From positions 6,246,012 through 6,310,011 of the forward strand of contig NC_072460.1 in assembly GCF_027596085.1 (NCBI RefSeq): a stretch of DNA of 64,000 nt. Reading direction: 5' to 3'. Made by a program: the position numbers and the translations under genes. Position 1 is the stretch's first letter. Every line of letters begins with the position of its first letter. A model generated the notes under the pieces. It saw only the letters and a list, made by a program, of their open reading frames with translations. It had not been told where the DNA came from and searched no databases. The DNA is from Anoplopoma fimbria (taxonomy: Eukaryota; Chordata; Actinopteri; Perciformes; Anoplopomatidae). This document shows, in pieces, positions 1 to 10,999 of this stretch.

Positions 1-192
1 GTCTGTCTAGACCAAATCAGGGATGGGGAGCTAAAGCACATTTATCTTAGGGATTTGCATTTGTGTTGCTAAACTTAGGTGGTTCAGAGAATGACCAAAT
101 AAAAAGTTGTTGTAAAATTCACTTTCAAATAACAGTTTACATGCGTTGCTGGGGACACTTTTTTGAGACATAAATATTGGTGTGTAGTGTTA

Positions 193-453
193 CAACTGCA
201 GATGCACCAGCAGACAATGTTAACAGATATGAACATATTTTCTGATATGCGTTTCCCCTAAAACTTATTAAATGCAAAGTCTGATGAAGATGCAGTGCAT
301 TGCATATGAATGTAATTCTTACATAAGAGAATGTTGTAAGTGAGAGTGAAGTACTGGCATTTTCTTTTGGGGGTGTGACTCACTTTTGCCCTCCAGCTCA
401 TTTAGATGCCGCTATAGTACAGTACAGAGGTCAGGAAGCCAACACCTACACAT
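193..453 (+). repeat. Direct repeat, first copy
   Basis: This stretch, from the run beginning aactgcagatgcaccagcag to the run ending ccaacacctaca, recurs almost unchanged at 2059-2314 in the same orientation. The second copy differs by a few substitutions and one missing g. No coding capacity is seen. Confidence 0.85.
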
Positions 454-998
454 TTTTCAGTGAAAACAGGTTATTAACATACAAAACTGTCAACAATCTA
501 TCAAATACAACATCCATGTCAGTCCAACAGGCCTCACTTCTTAGCAACATATTATTCAGGTGTCCTGTCTACTTAGGATTTTACCTTCTTTTCATGTTTC
601 TCCACACAGGTGGAGGTTCATTGTTGTTGGCCCTTATTAATGCACCTCCCATTCCTCTGTTTTTGCAAAAGGTAGTTGCTTGAAGATATTCAACTGAGTA
701 CTGTACATGAGCTTTGGCCCTGGTGCACTTGTACTTGAATTTAAATCTAAATCAAACCAATACAACAATACAAGGGAAACTCTTCTAACAGATGATTAGT
801 GTAAAACAAATGAAGAAAAAAGGTGGGTCATTACTTGTGTTTATGACATGACATTGTGTTCTGCAAAGTATCTCAATGTTCTTGACTCGCTGACTGGACC
901 ACTGAGGTGTGGCACACTGTGCATTACTGTGTATGTCCTTGTCATGGCCAAGTTAGACGCCAGATACAGTGTCAGTATCAAATTACAACCCTCTTTGA

Positions 999-1031
999 TA
1001 CAAGCACTGTCCCAATTGGACAGTGCTTGTA
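999..1031. repeat. Perfect 14-bp inverted repeat with 5-base loop
   Basis: Arms TACAAGCACTGTCC (999-1012) and GGACAGTGCTTGTA (1018-1031) are exact reverse complements around CAATT. It could be a cruciform, a dimeric protein-binding site or chance. Nothing nearby decides between these. Confidence 0.75.
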
Positions 1032-2058
1032 CAGAAGAGCATGTATTACACATCAGAAACAACTCATCTTTGTTTAATTGCTCTGTCTTCTCAGCAGTTC
1101 TTCTTGCCAAGTTTCAGTAGAGTAAACTCCCATCTCAAGAATGGTTCTCACAGAGAAAATGAGCTTGTGAACATTCCATGACATGCGCTGACAAGAAAAC
1201 CTGAAATGTCACCGGTCTCATCTTGTGAGATCAAATACAATCATGTACCAGATTTGTGGGTGCTACTGCAGGTAAAGGAAGGTTAATAAGCTTTCATTTG
1301 ATAGTCCAATGTCTTTCGGTGATATGCATTGGTGATGTTTATTTTATGGCTGAAGAGGTTACAAATGTTATAAGCGAGGCCCTCGTTTTAACACATTCAT
1401 TATTTTTTTTGCAGCAGGGATATGTTCATCATAGGGCCATAGTATGTGCAGACCAAATATGCACATCATTTTCTTTATTCCTTTAAATCATATTGTTTAC
1501 ACCGCGCATCAAATACTATGGGCTCGGAGTACCAAAAAACAAAGCGGAAGGGTTTACGTTGTAGTTACTTTAATGGCCCGGTACGTGTCAGACTAAAAGT
1601 TGAATAACTGGATAGATTTAGAATGTTAGAATACCATCATCTTTCAGTACCATGTATCCATTTGGGCCTAGTTCCCCTTCCCCTTTATATCTGAAAGCAT
1701 GAGTGGATCTTGTTACCTTTTGTACGGCAGTGGGACAGAGAGCATTAAAGCACTCAGAGCAAAGCACAACAAGTGCTTTGGCAGACCCCATCACTGCTTT
1801 CCATAGTCAACAAGAAAAATAATGCATATCTTGGATGTAAAGTAAATGGCCGTGTCACACAATCAGTTCACGGTTTGGATAGATTCTTGCGTATGAAATT
1901 AACCAGGTTCACCAGGTTGATCTCACTGATTATTGAGGCCAACCAGGTCTCAATGAATGCAAGGCTACAATCTTTCCCCAACCACAATCAAGGTAGTTTC
2001 CTGGCATTACCCACAATTTAACTGTGGCTTAGATGATGTACCCATATCATACGGGAAA

Positions 2059-2314
2059 GAACTGCAGATGCACCAGCAGACAATGTTAACAGATATGAAC
2101 ATATTTTCTGATATGCGTTTCCCCTAAAACTTATTAAATGCAAAGTCTGATGAAGATGCAGTGCATTGCATATGAATGTAATTCTTACACAAGAGAATGT
2201 TGTAAGTGAGAGTGAAGTACTGGCATTTTCTTTTGGGGTGTGACTCACTTTTGCCCTCCAGCTCATTTAGATGCCGCTATAGTACAATACAGAGGCCAGG
2301 AAGCCAACACCTAC
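2059..2314 (+). repeat. Direct repeat, second copy
   Basis: Second copy of the 193-453 sequence, about 1.87 kb downstream. Its right part (from about 2246) is also the left edge of the block that was copied into the keratin B promoter. Confidence 0.85.
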
Positions 2315-3598
2315 ATCAGAGTTATTGAGATGGGTTTCAACAGGTAGCAACCATTCCAATTCTGTCAGAGCAAAGAATCTCGTCTACCTTTGACTCCTGA
2401 TGTTCTGTCGCCTGCAAGCTGGCAGTAATGCAACCAAGATCCAAGTTGAAAATGATATTTTTAAGGTTGAAATGTTTAGAAAAGGCGCAATCATTTTTTT
2501 ATTATGTGTAACTAAGTTTAAAAAAACCAGAAGTCACTCTAACTGAACTTTGGTGACCGGAGCAAACTATTATAAGACCTGTCATGAGTATTGAAGACAG
2601 TATGTACAGTGCCCTCAAGCAACTACAAACTGCAGGCATGAACGCATAAATAACAAGATGGTGGAATTCATTATATAACTACACAATCTGTCAAGTTCTA
2701 TCACGTTTTCTCTTGGGGGTTATTAAGGTTGTTCACTCTCTTCATGTTACTCCTGAATCTAAAACAACTTTTACTTTTGGTGCCATTCTTTGAGAAAGTG
2801 AAAGTGAACCCACAACCACAAACAAAATCAACACCAATAACTATTTCTTGAATTAAGTTCCGCTTTCTTTTTTGAGTCCAACCTGTCATCTCTTTGTCAC
2901 TCTAACTCCATAAAAAGTCCTAGATTATATTCACAAAGCATGCTTTGATTCCCCATATGTTCTGTTCTCTGCTACATATATTCCAAACTCCTGGAAGAAT
3001 TCTGTCAATTTAATGTTTTCCTGCTTCTTGACATGTATCTGAGAGAGTATGACATAATGCAACTCATTTTGGGTATAGAACAATGTGTAGGAATCTATGG
3101 ACTAATGTATAGATACAATGTATATACATGCATCCATTCAAACATGCTTTGACAACAGCTGGTCACTTGTTCCGCAAGTCAAGTGAGATTTTACCAATTG
3201 AAACTTCATTGATAACATCATATCATATTTTAATGATCTTGAAAGAAAATGGTGGATCTGTGAGTATATAGATTCCCAACACAACCTCCCAAACCTTCCG
3301 ACAACCCAAACCTTGCAGAACAACCCAGGCAAAACTAGTAAAAATGTCTTTGCGAACATTTCTTCATCCTCACTCTCACCCCTGGCTCTACTGCCATTCC
3401 TCTGCGAGCACCTGGGTGTGTCCCGCCCCGATAGCTTTACAGGGGTGGCACTGTTACCTGTCTGACAGGCTGAGCTACTCCAAGCCAATCCATCTGCCTG
3501 GGAGTGCCCCTTCCAGGATACAGGTAATTGGAGGAGGTTGAGGGGAGGGTGCAGAGGAGGTGGAGCTCACTGGGACCTCCTCCACAGTTGAAGGCAGA

Positions 3599-3604
3599 TA
3601 TAAA
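3599..3604 (+). promoter_or_regulatory. TATA box of keratin copy A
   Basis: TATAAA lies 136 bases upstream of the start codon, so transcription should begin near 3630. A GC/CACC-rich stretch upstream (3405-3445) could bind Sp/KLF-type factors. Copy A has about 18 extra bases in the 5' UTR relative to B and C. The box is at the same relative place in all three copies. Confidence 0.7.
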
Positions 3605-3739
3605 CCCATCACTGATAAGGAGAAGGTACTTAGAGGGACTTGACTCTCCTCTTAGTGCGCTCCACCTCTCTGTTAAACCTTTTTTCTGTTCCCCTTTTTC
3701 TCTGTGAATCCTTACCTTGCAGAGGAAATAAAAGCAGCC

Positions 3740-6700
3740 ATGGCATTTACCACAAAAAGGATGAGCAGTGGAGGCTCCGGGATGAGCATGAGTAGCTTCA
3801 GTAGTAGTGGTGGTGGTGGTGGTGGCGGCGGCGGCGGTGGCCGATCTTACTCCTCAAGATCGATGGTTGTCAGATCAGGACCGAGGATGTCATCCGGCAT
3901 GTCAATGAGCAAGCAAAGCATCGGTGGTGGTGGCGGCTACGGTTTTGCCTCTGGTGGTGGAGGTGGTTTCAGTAGTGGAAGTAGTTTCGGTGGTGGTGGT
4001 GGTGGTGGTGGTGGTTTCGGCGGTGGTTACGGGCGGCGGTGGTTTGCCAGCGGCGGCGGCGGTGGTTTCGGGGCGGCGGCGGTGGTTTGGGGCGGCGGCG
4101 GCGGGCGGCGGCGGTGGTTTCGGTGGATGCATGATCGCACCCATCACAGCCGTCCAGTGCAACCAGAGCCTGCTGTCCCCCGTGAACATTGATATCGACC
4201 CCAACATCCAGACCGTCCGAACCCATGAGAAAGAGCAGATCAAGACTCTAAACAACCGCTTCGCCAGCTTCATTGACAAGGTGAGTAGCCTTTGTCCAGG
4301 GCCATTCAATAACAACACCGAAAGGCTGCATTTAGATTGACCATGACATGTCATGTATATGTTTTTGAAATGACAACTGTTATTTGGTTGAACAACAGAT
4401 GTTGATCATGTGATGCACTGCAAAAGTGCACACAGTAGAGTTAATTGTTTTGTATTATATAGTTGCAACAGACAGTCTCCAAGCGGCCACCTGGGCTCAT
4501 AAATTATTACACAGCAACTGATCCTAACCTGAATAATGTGCACATCATTTAATCAGTCGTCCAAAACTGATGTGCAGGCATCTCTCATCTTCCCAAGGCA
4601 ATACTGTGCATCAGCTAGCCTCTGCACTGACACTGAAAGCAGACCGTTACTCATTTTAACTTCTCTTTGACAATAATTGGCCCCATGCCAGCTGTCTGTG
4701 GGTAGGGAGTGAACGGAAACACTAGAGTGGTCATATCCACTGTCTGGTGGCTCTCAGTATGAGGGAAAGAAGGGATCAGGTTGTCGCCTATTCCCATGGC
4801 AGCAAGAACTTACAACTTTGGGCCCCATCTTTGCAATGCATTGCCTAATACAAAAATGTCTGCGTGAACTTTTTGTCATTTATTTCAAATGATGAGGGAT
4901 GATTTTTTACTTTGACCAATCAATACTTTTATGAATAAATGAGACCTTGTCTCTCGGGCAGAAAGGACAAACAAGTTAACCACACCCTGCGAGAGAAAAA
5001 TGCTCAGTTAGCTCTTTCTGCAGTGTGCTCATACTATGCCTCATTGGTGTTCACATGTGAGGGTGATTTGATCCTATCCCTCTCATCTAAAGTAGAATTC
5101 TGACTATTTGATGCTTCAAAATGAAACATAGTGCAATGAAACATTCAAACAAGCTGTAGTAGCAGGAAAGTATGGAATGTTTATTTTCTATTACATAGAG
5201 TCATCACATAAATGGTATATGTGATGTTGATGAGACAGGTAATGGCTTCAGGCATGTAGCAGTAATTACTGAGGGCAGAGCCAGGCAAGTTCACTCAGTG
5301 AAAGTATGCGTCCTGGAGGCGAGGGAGCGGTACGGTCGGGGGTTTAAGGGGAGTGGCTAGGTTCAGTTGTGGCACGGTAAACCTCACCTGGATAGAATAC
5401 AGGCACAAGTACACACCCAAAGTGGAGGGATGGGCTCTACCTTCTACAAAGTTTTAAAACCAGATGGCAGAGCTTTTTTTGTGTGTCTCCTGTGAAATGT
5501 GTTTCTCAGGATCACGTCAGATGTTCTCAAATAATGATCTCATAGAACAAGTGCAAGTCTAGAGCGACTGCACAGCGACTGGAGCACGAGGGGGCATATA
5601 ATAATATTAAATTTTAATATGGCAGCTGCCAGAACTGGTGCATAAAAGAGCCTTTTGTTTGGGAAAGTCACACACAGGTGTGGCTAAACATGTAAAACAA
5701 AGAAAAGCGTGTCTAAACATGAAGAAAAGTCTCTTCTTTGCCCTTTTTTATCTGCAGTTTTCTGAAAGTGTTCAAGTGACAACAGGCGTTGCCAGGAACA
5801 CATTAAATATGTGGAATATCTATTCCACCAAGTAAGAGTGGCTCTAAACATGAAACAATTTCTCCATTTTAGGTTCGCTTCCTGGAGCAGCAGAACAAGA
5901 TGCTTGAGACCAAGTGGAGCCTGCTGCAGGATCAGACCACCACCCGCTCCAACATTGACGCCATGTTTGAGGCCTACATCGCCAATCTGCGCAGGCAGCT
6001 GGATGGGCTCGGCAACGAGAAGGTCAAGCTGGAGGGAGAGCTGAGGAACATGCAGGGCCTGGTGGAGGACTTCAAGTGCAAGTGAGTTAACACCTGCACA
6101 AAATCTTCGAAACACAATAGCTTACCTGCAGCCGTTGATGCCCACAGTCATTTTCCATCAGCTAACTTTTTCCACTGTTTTTGTGTCAGATATGAAGATG
6201 AAATCAACAAGCGTGCCAGCGTGGAGAACGAGTTTGTGCTTCTCAAAAAGGTGAGGGTTGAGTCCTGCCATGTCGATAACTGCAGTGGAATGAATTTTTG
6301 CCTTTTCCCCTGACCCGTCACCAATGCAAATGCGTCCTTGTCCTCTGCTCTGCTTGCAGGATGTAGATGGCGCCTACATGAACAAGGTTGAGCTGGAGGC
6401 CAAGGTCGACTCCCTTCAAGATGAGATCAACTTCCTCAGAGCCGTCTTTGAGGCGGTAAGAAAAATATACCACACCACTGTCCTATTATGTCTGTTTGGT
6501 CACAGATACAGAAGAGAAAGAGATAATGTACTGCCTTGACACTCTAACCTTTTCAATTTTTTAAATGACATATATCTTTTGTGCAGGAACTGCGTGAGCT
6601 CCAGGGACAGATCAAGGACACCTCAGTCATTGTGGAGATGGACAACAGCCGTAACCTGGACATGGACTCCATTGTGGCTGAAGTCAAGGCTCAGTATGAG

Positions 6701-7876
6701 ACCATCGCCAATGCTAACCGTGCAGAGACTGAGCAGTGGTATCAGCAGAGGGTAGGTAGATAGAGAAAGTAATCTCAACAACAATAACTCCATTATGAAA
6801 CGCATCCTGCGAATAGTCTATGGATTCTCTAATAACAACATACAAATGTTTTTATTTCAGTTCCAGGAGATGCAGACCAATGCAGGCCAGGCCGGAGATG
6901 ACCTCCGCAGTTCCAAGAGTGAGATTGCTGAGCTCAACCGCATGATTAGCCGCCTCCAGAATGAGATTGAGGCAGTCAAGGGACAGGTTAGCTCACAGTT
7001 ATAAGCTCAATAAGTTATTTTTTCTAAATTTATTGTGAACATGAAGAAGGCTTTTTAGAAGACAAATATCGCTAACTTTTAAACCTTGCAGCGCGTCAAC
7101 CTGGAGGCCCAGATCGCTGAGGCAGAGGAGCGCGGTGAGCTGGCCGTTAAAGACGCCAAGGCCCGCATCAGGGATCTGGAAGATGCCCTGCAGAGAGCCA
7201 AACAGGACATGACCCGCCAAGTCCGCGAATACCAGGACCTGATGAACATCAAGCTGGCTCTGGACATTGAGATCGCCACCTACAGGAAACTGCTGGAAGG
7301 AGAGGAATTAAGGTAAAAGCTTAGCTGCTTTGGAGTCACAAGACGTCTAGTCTTCTGAAACACTAAGAGACTGCATTGCATCGCATTGGGCAGGCAGCAA
7401 CATCAGTATCTCAAATTGATTCTTTGTGTATCTCTTTGCAGAATCAACACTGGCGGTGGATCTGCAACCATCCACATTCAGAGCTCAAGCTCCGGTATGT
7501 ATCAGCATATTTCTTAACAATTAAATTATTTTCTAAGCCAGAGCATGGAAATGTAAAAGTAGAAATGAGAAAGCCATCAGTTGAAAACGTGTTACTCTCA
7601 TCAACAGGTGGAGGCGGAGGCGGAGGCGGCGGCTATGGCGGCGGTGCCGGTGGCGGCGGTTTTGGCCTCGGCTTTGGCGGCGGTGCCGGTGGCGGCTATA
7701 GCAGCGGCGGTGGCAGCAGCTTTAGCGCCGGTGGCAGCAGCTTTAGCAGCGGCGGCGGCTATGGAGGCAGCATGTCAGGGGGAGGCTATGGAGGAGGCGT
7801 GAGCATGGGTGGCGGCGGCGGCGCCATCATTTCAAAAATGAGCAGCAGCAGCAGCAGCTCACAACGCCGTTTTTAA
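3740..7876 (+). pseudogene. Type II keratin, copy A (head-domain frameshift)
   Basis: Nine-exon type II keratin, an obligate partner of type I keratins in epithelial intermediate filaments. Exons: 3740-4280, 5873-6081, 6190-6250, 6360-6455, 6587-6751, 6861-6986, 7092-7312, 7442-7494, 7608-7876. Sizes of exons 2-7 (209, 61, 96, 165, 126, 221) fit the family. The start is the ATG in gcagccATGG giving [10 protein letters not shown]. Exons 2-9 are open and encode coil 1A to the helix-end motif [13 protein letters not shown] and a Gly/Ser tail ending SSSSQRRF. Exon 1 is 541 bases against 531 in copy C, a net +1 shift. Several indels in the GGC/GGT run (about 4000-4130) send the frame to a stop at 4190-4192. 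It is either a decayed copy or an assembly error in a GC-rich repeat. The region after the shift is intact in another frame. Confidence 0.85.
4281..5872 (+). other. Intron 1 of keratin copy A
   Basis: Intron of about 1.6 kb with a GTGAGT donor and TTTTAG acceptor. It is nearly identical to the introns of B and C except at about 5565-5697. There A carries its own AT-rich segment in place of the roughly 50 bases found in B and C. No coding content is seen. Confidence 0.8.
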
Positions 7877-8571
7877 AAACAGCAGCCGTCTTTCTCTCCA
7901 TTCTTCTTCTACCCTCATTTTGTTCTCCTCCTCATGTTCCCCTCCCTCTCTCCCTGACGACCACTTAAAAAGCCTCCAAATATCCCCATCACCATACTCC
8001 CTGGAGACGTGACAGCCTCAGAAAAATCTGCATCTGACCATTACCAGCAGGCAGATCCACATAATGAAACAGCTATCTGTTTTGTTTTTTTACTGGGTTG
8101 CTGCTCCCTCTTTCGCACCACAAAACTTAAGAGAGTCAAGGCAGAGGCAGCGTAATTAGTAGACCACGAACAAAGAGCAGCAGAAATGTGAGTCAGCCCT
8201 CTCTTCCTTAGATCAGTTCAGTTAGCCTGGCTGTCTTTTGGTTGCTGGATCCGCTGTCATGCAGACAAGAGGATACTTGTAGTGTCATGACAGAGAATCC
8301 TCAAAAGGCAACAATACTTGCACACAAAATACCAACAGCAGTTCTTGGATTTGCACTGAAGGAGGTCAGGATGTTGATGTTCTTGCAGTTATGAAGCACA
8401 CATGGCATAACTCCTCTTCTCTGAAATGTCTATTCTGTTGTCTCACATGTCATTTTGTTGTACATTTCGATATCACCAAAGCAGCCACATATAACATTCT
8501 CCTATTTGTTTGGGAGCCTCTTTTCTGGGAGAACCAGATTTATTATGAACGTGTACCATCAAAATGTCTGA

Positions 8572-8577
8572 AATAAA
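8572..8577 (+). terminator. Polyadenylation signal, keratin copy A
   Basis: AATAAA about 700 bases after the stop codon, followed by T/GT-rich sequence. It is conserved at the same relative place in copies B and C. Confidence 0.75.
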
Positions 8578-8599
8578 TCTGATTTCATACTCATTCCAT

Positions 8600-9889
8600 T
8601 TGGTTTCCTGTTTTGGATTTTTTGGTGTCCCCAATACAAATAATTTAGGTTTATGATAACAGTTGGCTGGGCCCAGCCATTAGATTCAGCTTTATTTCAA
8701 GTATGTTTACAATTACAAGGAATTTGACACTGCTTTTGTGTTGTACATACACAGAAATATAAATACAGCTAAAAAACAAGGATAACAAAGCTGAGCAAGA
8801 GTTAACATGTAGCTATTACAGACAAGAAGTGAAAGAAGAGATGAAACATAATCTATAGATCTAAACAATGATCTCTCTCTCTCTCTCTCTTTATATATAT
8901 GTGTTTATATTTAACAAGAACAAACAATGTCTACAAGTTATTTTGTTGTTTTCAAACAATACAGAATTGCAATGCAATGTAAAAGGTTGCTTTATATATA
9001 GACTTTGGAAAGACTAATGTCCCCAATGGGGCAACTTGTGGTACTGCACAGAAAAATAATGAATGTAGTGCAGACAGAAGTAGAGCAAGTAACAATAGAG
9101 ACAACAACAAAGGTCCATGATCGTGACCTATCAATTAATCAATAGGCATTTTGCACTTCTATATGTTATGTTGCACGTTGCCCTACCATAACTTGTTGAG
9201 TTGGGTTACTGTGTTGCATATTCACCTACCACAACTTGTTTAGTTGGGTTATTGTGTTGCACTACCACTCGCAACTTGTCATTTAATATGTCATCACTCT
9301 CTCATTGAGTGTTACTGCTTTCATAATAAGACCACAAAGAATATACCAAACTTTCTTCCACCTTTATAATATGGAGTCGAGTTCAAATAACTCCTGATTT
9401 GGAGGTAACGATAACAGTGTGTTCTGGGATATGAAACTCTTTTTGAAATTGCTGGACGGACTTTACTGCGTCCCCCATTAGCCAATTTCAGAGTGTTTCT
9501 GTGTGCTATTCAAAGACTTGACCTATAAAATTTGCATTTTAGCTTGCAACTTTCTGATACATACAAAAACACATAACAGCTTGTTGAGATAGGTTATTGT
9601 GTGGCAAGTCACCCAATCACAGCTTGTTAAGTTGGGTTATCATGCACGTTGCCCTACCACAGCTTGTGTGCTAGGGTTGTTGTTGATGTGATGGCTGCTC
9701 TCAGCACGGCCTCATACTTACAGCTGATAACGCCGTCCCCACGAACATATGTTAACAATGCTTACTGAGATAATAAATCAAGTGTGAAGTCATGTTTTCA
9801 TAGACTTCTATACAATCAGACTTCTCAAACGAGTCACCGCCAGTAGAAAGAATGCAAGTTTAAGTCACCTCACTTTTCAGAACCAGAGG
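8600..9889. other. 3' flank of keratin copy A
   Basis: Non-coding flank shared by the three units. It includes a CT/TA microsatellite (about 8872-8900), short repeated phrases around acttgttgagttgggtta, and an intact TTAA at 9283-9286 that is the empty target of the element inserted in copy C. About 9775-9870 resembles a dispersed repeat also found in the kinase introns. Confidence 0.65.
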
Positions 9890-10999
9890 TTATGTGTAAT
9901 AAACTGGAATGACACAGGGAAAAAGTATTGAACACGCTTACTGAAATTTATTTAATACTTTGAACAAAAGCCTTTGTTGGTAATGACAGCTTCAAGACGC
10001 CTCCTGTATGGAGAAACTAGTCGCATGCATTGCTCAGGTGTGATTTTGGCCCATTCTTCCACACAAACAGTCTTCAAATCTTGAAGGTTCCGTGGGCCTC
10101 TTCTATGAACTCTGATCTTCAGTTCTTTCCATGGATTTTCTATTGGATTCAAGTCAGGTGATTGGCTGGGCCATTCTAGCAGCTTTATTTTCTTTCCCTG
10201 AAACCAATTGAGAGTTTCCTTGGCTGTGTGTTTGGGATCATCTTCATAATTCATCTTCATCATCCTGGTAGATGGCAGCAGATTTTTATCAAGAATGTCT
10301 CGGTACATTTTTCCATTCATCCTTCCTTCAATTATATGAAGTTTGCCAGTGCCGTATGCTGAAAAACAGCCCCACACCATGATGTTCCCACCTCCAAACT
10401 TCACTGTTGGTATGGTGTTTTTGGGGTGATGTGCAGTGCCATTTGACCTCCAAACATGGTGTGTATTATGGCATCCAAAGAGTTCAATTTTGGTCTCATC
10501 TGACCAGACTATATCCTCCCAGTATTTCACAGGCTTGTCTAAATGTTGTGCAGCAAACTTTAAATGAGCTTCAACACGCTTTTTCTTCAGCAATGGAGTC
10601 TTGCGTGGTGAGCGTGCATACAGGCCACGGCGGTTGAGTGCATTACTTACTGTTTTCTTTGAAACAACTGTACCTGCTAATTCCAGGTCTTTCTGAAGCT
10701 CTCCACAAGTGGTCCTTGGCTCTTGGACAACTCTTCTGATAATTATTTTCACTCCTCTGTCACTCATCTTGCGAGGAGCACCTGGTCGTGGCCGGTTTAT
10801 GGTGAAATTATGTTCTTTCCACTTCCGGATTATGGCCCCAACAGTGCTCACTGGAACATTCAGAAGTTTAGAAATCCTTCTGTAACCAATGCCATCAGTA
10901 TGTTTTGCAACAATAAGGTTGCGAAGGTCTTGAGAGAGCTCTTTGCTTTTACCCATCATGAGATGTTTCTTGTGTGACACCTTGGTAATGAGACACCTT
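9890..10999 (-). mobile_element. Tc1-like element A, both ends truncated
   Basis: Holds the transposase gene and the inner terminal-repeat segment (gggaaaaagtattgaacacg at about 9920). The outer left end, present in copy C, is missing here: the flank runs straight into ttatgtgtaata. The right end stops at gagacacctt. Without either outer repeat it should not be mobile by itself. Confidence 0.85.
9952..10956 (-). CDS. Tc1-family transposase, full-length frame
   Basis: 334-aa frame from the usual Tc1 start MGKSKELSQDLR. An in-frame upstream Met at 11028 would add 24 residues of flank and is unlikely. The N-terminal half has paired helix-turn-helix DNA-binding sequence and a GRPR-like element (NRPRPGAPRK). 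The catalytic half shows WSDETKIE, GGGNIMVWGCF, DDPKHTAK and SPDLNPIENPWKELK. These are hallmarks of the cut-and-paste DDE transposases. The second catalytic block reads YEDDPKHT where the family usually has QDNDPKHT, so the second Asp appears to be Glu. This is the only one of the three transposase copies with an undisturbed frame, although its element lacks intact ends. It is a relic of selfish DNA, not a host gene. Confidence 0.85.
   Translation of the reverse strand: MGKSKELSQDLRNLIVAKHTDGIGYRRISKLLNVPVSTVGAIIRKWKEHNFTINRPRPGAPRKMSDRGVKIIIRRVVQEPRTTCGELQKDLELAGTVVSKKTVSNALNRRGLYARSPRKTPLLKKKRVEAHLKFAAQHLDKPVKYWEDIVWSDETKIELFGCHNTHHVWRSNGTAHHPKNTIPTVKFGGGNIMVWGCFSAYGTGKLHIIEGRMNGKMYRDILDKNLLPSTRMMKMNYEDDPKHTAKETLNWFQGKKIKLLEWPSQSPDLNPIENPWKELKIRVHRRGPRNLQDLKTVCVEEWAKITPEQCMRLVSPYRRRLEAVITNKGFCSKY

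Larger units (their letters stand above)
1..3230. other. Intergenic DNA left of the keratin array
   Basis: No coding exon is recognised here. The open frames are short, have no family resemblance and overlap on both strands. The stretch holds a direct repeat of about 260 bp (193-453 and 2059-2314) and a perfect short palindrome (999-1031). The segment 2246-2702 reappears upstream of keratin copy B at 13677-14118, so it belonged to the unit that was copied. Confidence 0.6.

Noticed and set aside
841..1120. Overlapping plus and minus frames of about 90 aa
   Set aside because: They exist on both strands because of the palindrome at 999-1031; no family similarity and no splice context.
3704..3739. 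Upstream in-frame Met ([12 protein letters not shown]) as keratin start
   Set aside because: It lies in the 5' UTR with poor context. The next ATG has strong context and gives the conserved [10 protein letters not shown] start.
3902..4354. Poly Thr/His/Ala frames opposite keratin exon 1 (also at 14633 and 22192)
   Set aside because: Antisense and shifted readings of the GGT/GGC run.
5684..6115. Minus-strand frames of up to 163 aa over keratin exon 2 (all three copies)
   Set aside because: They mirror the coding strand of the rod domain and are repeated wherever the exon is; no independent signal.
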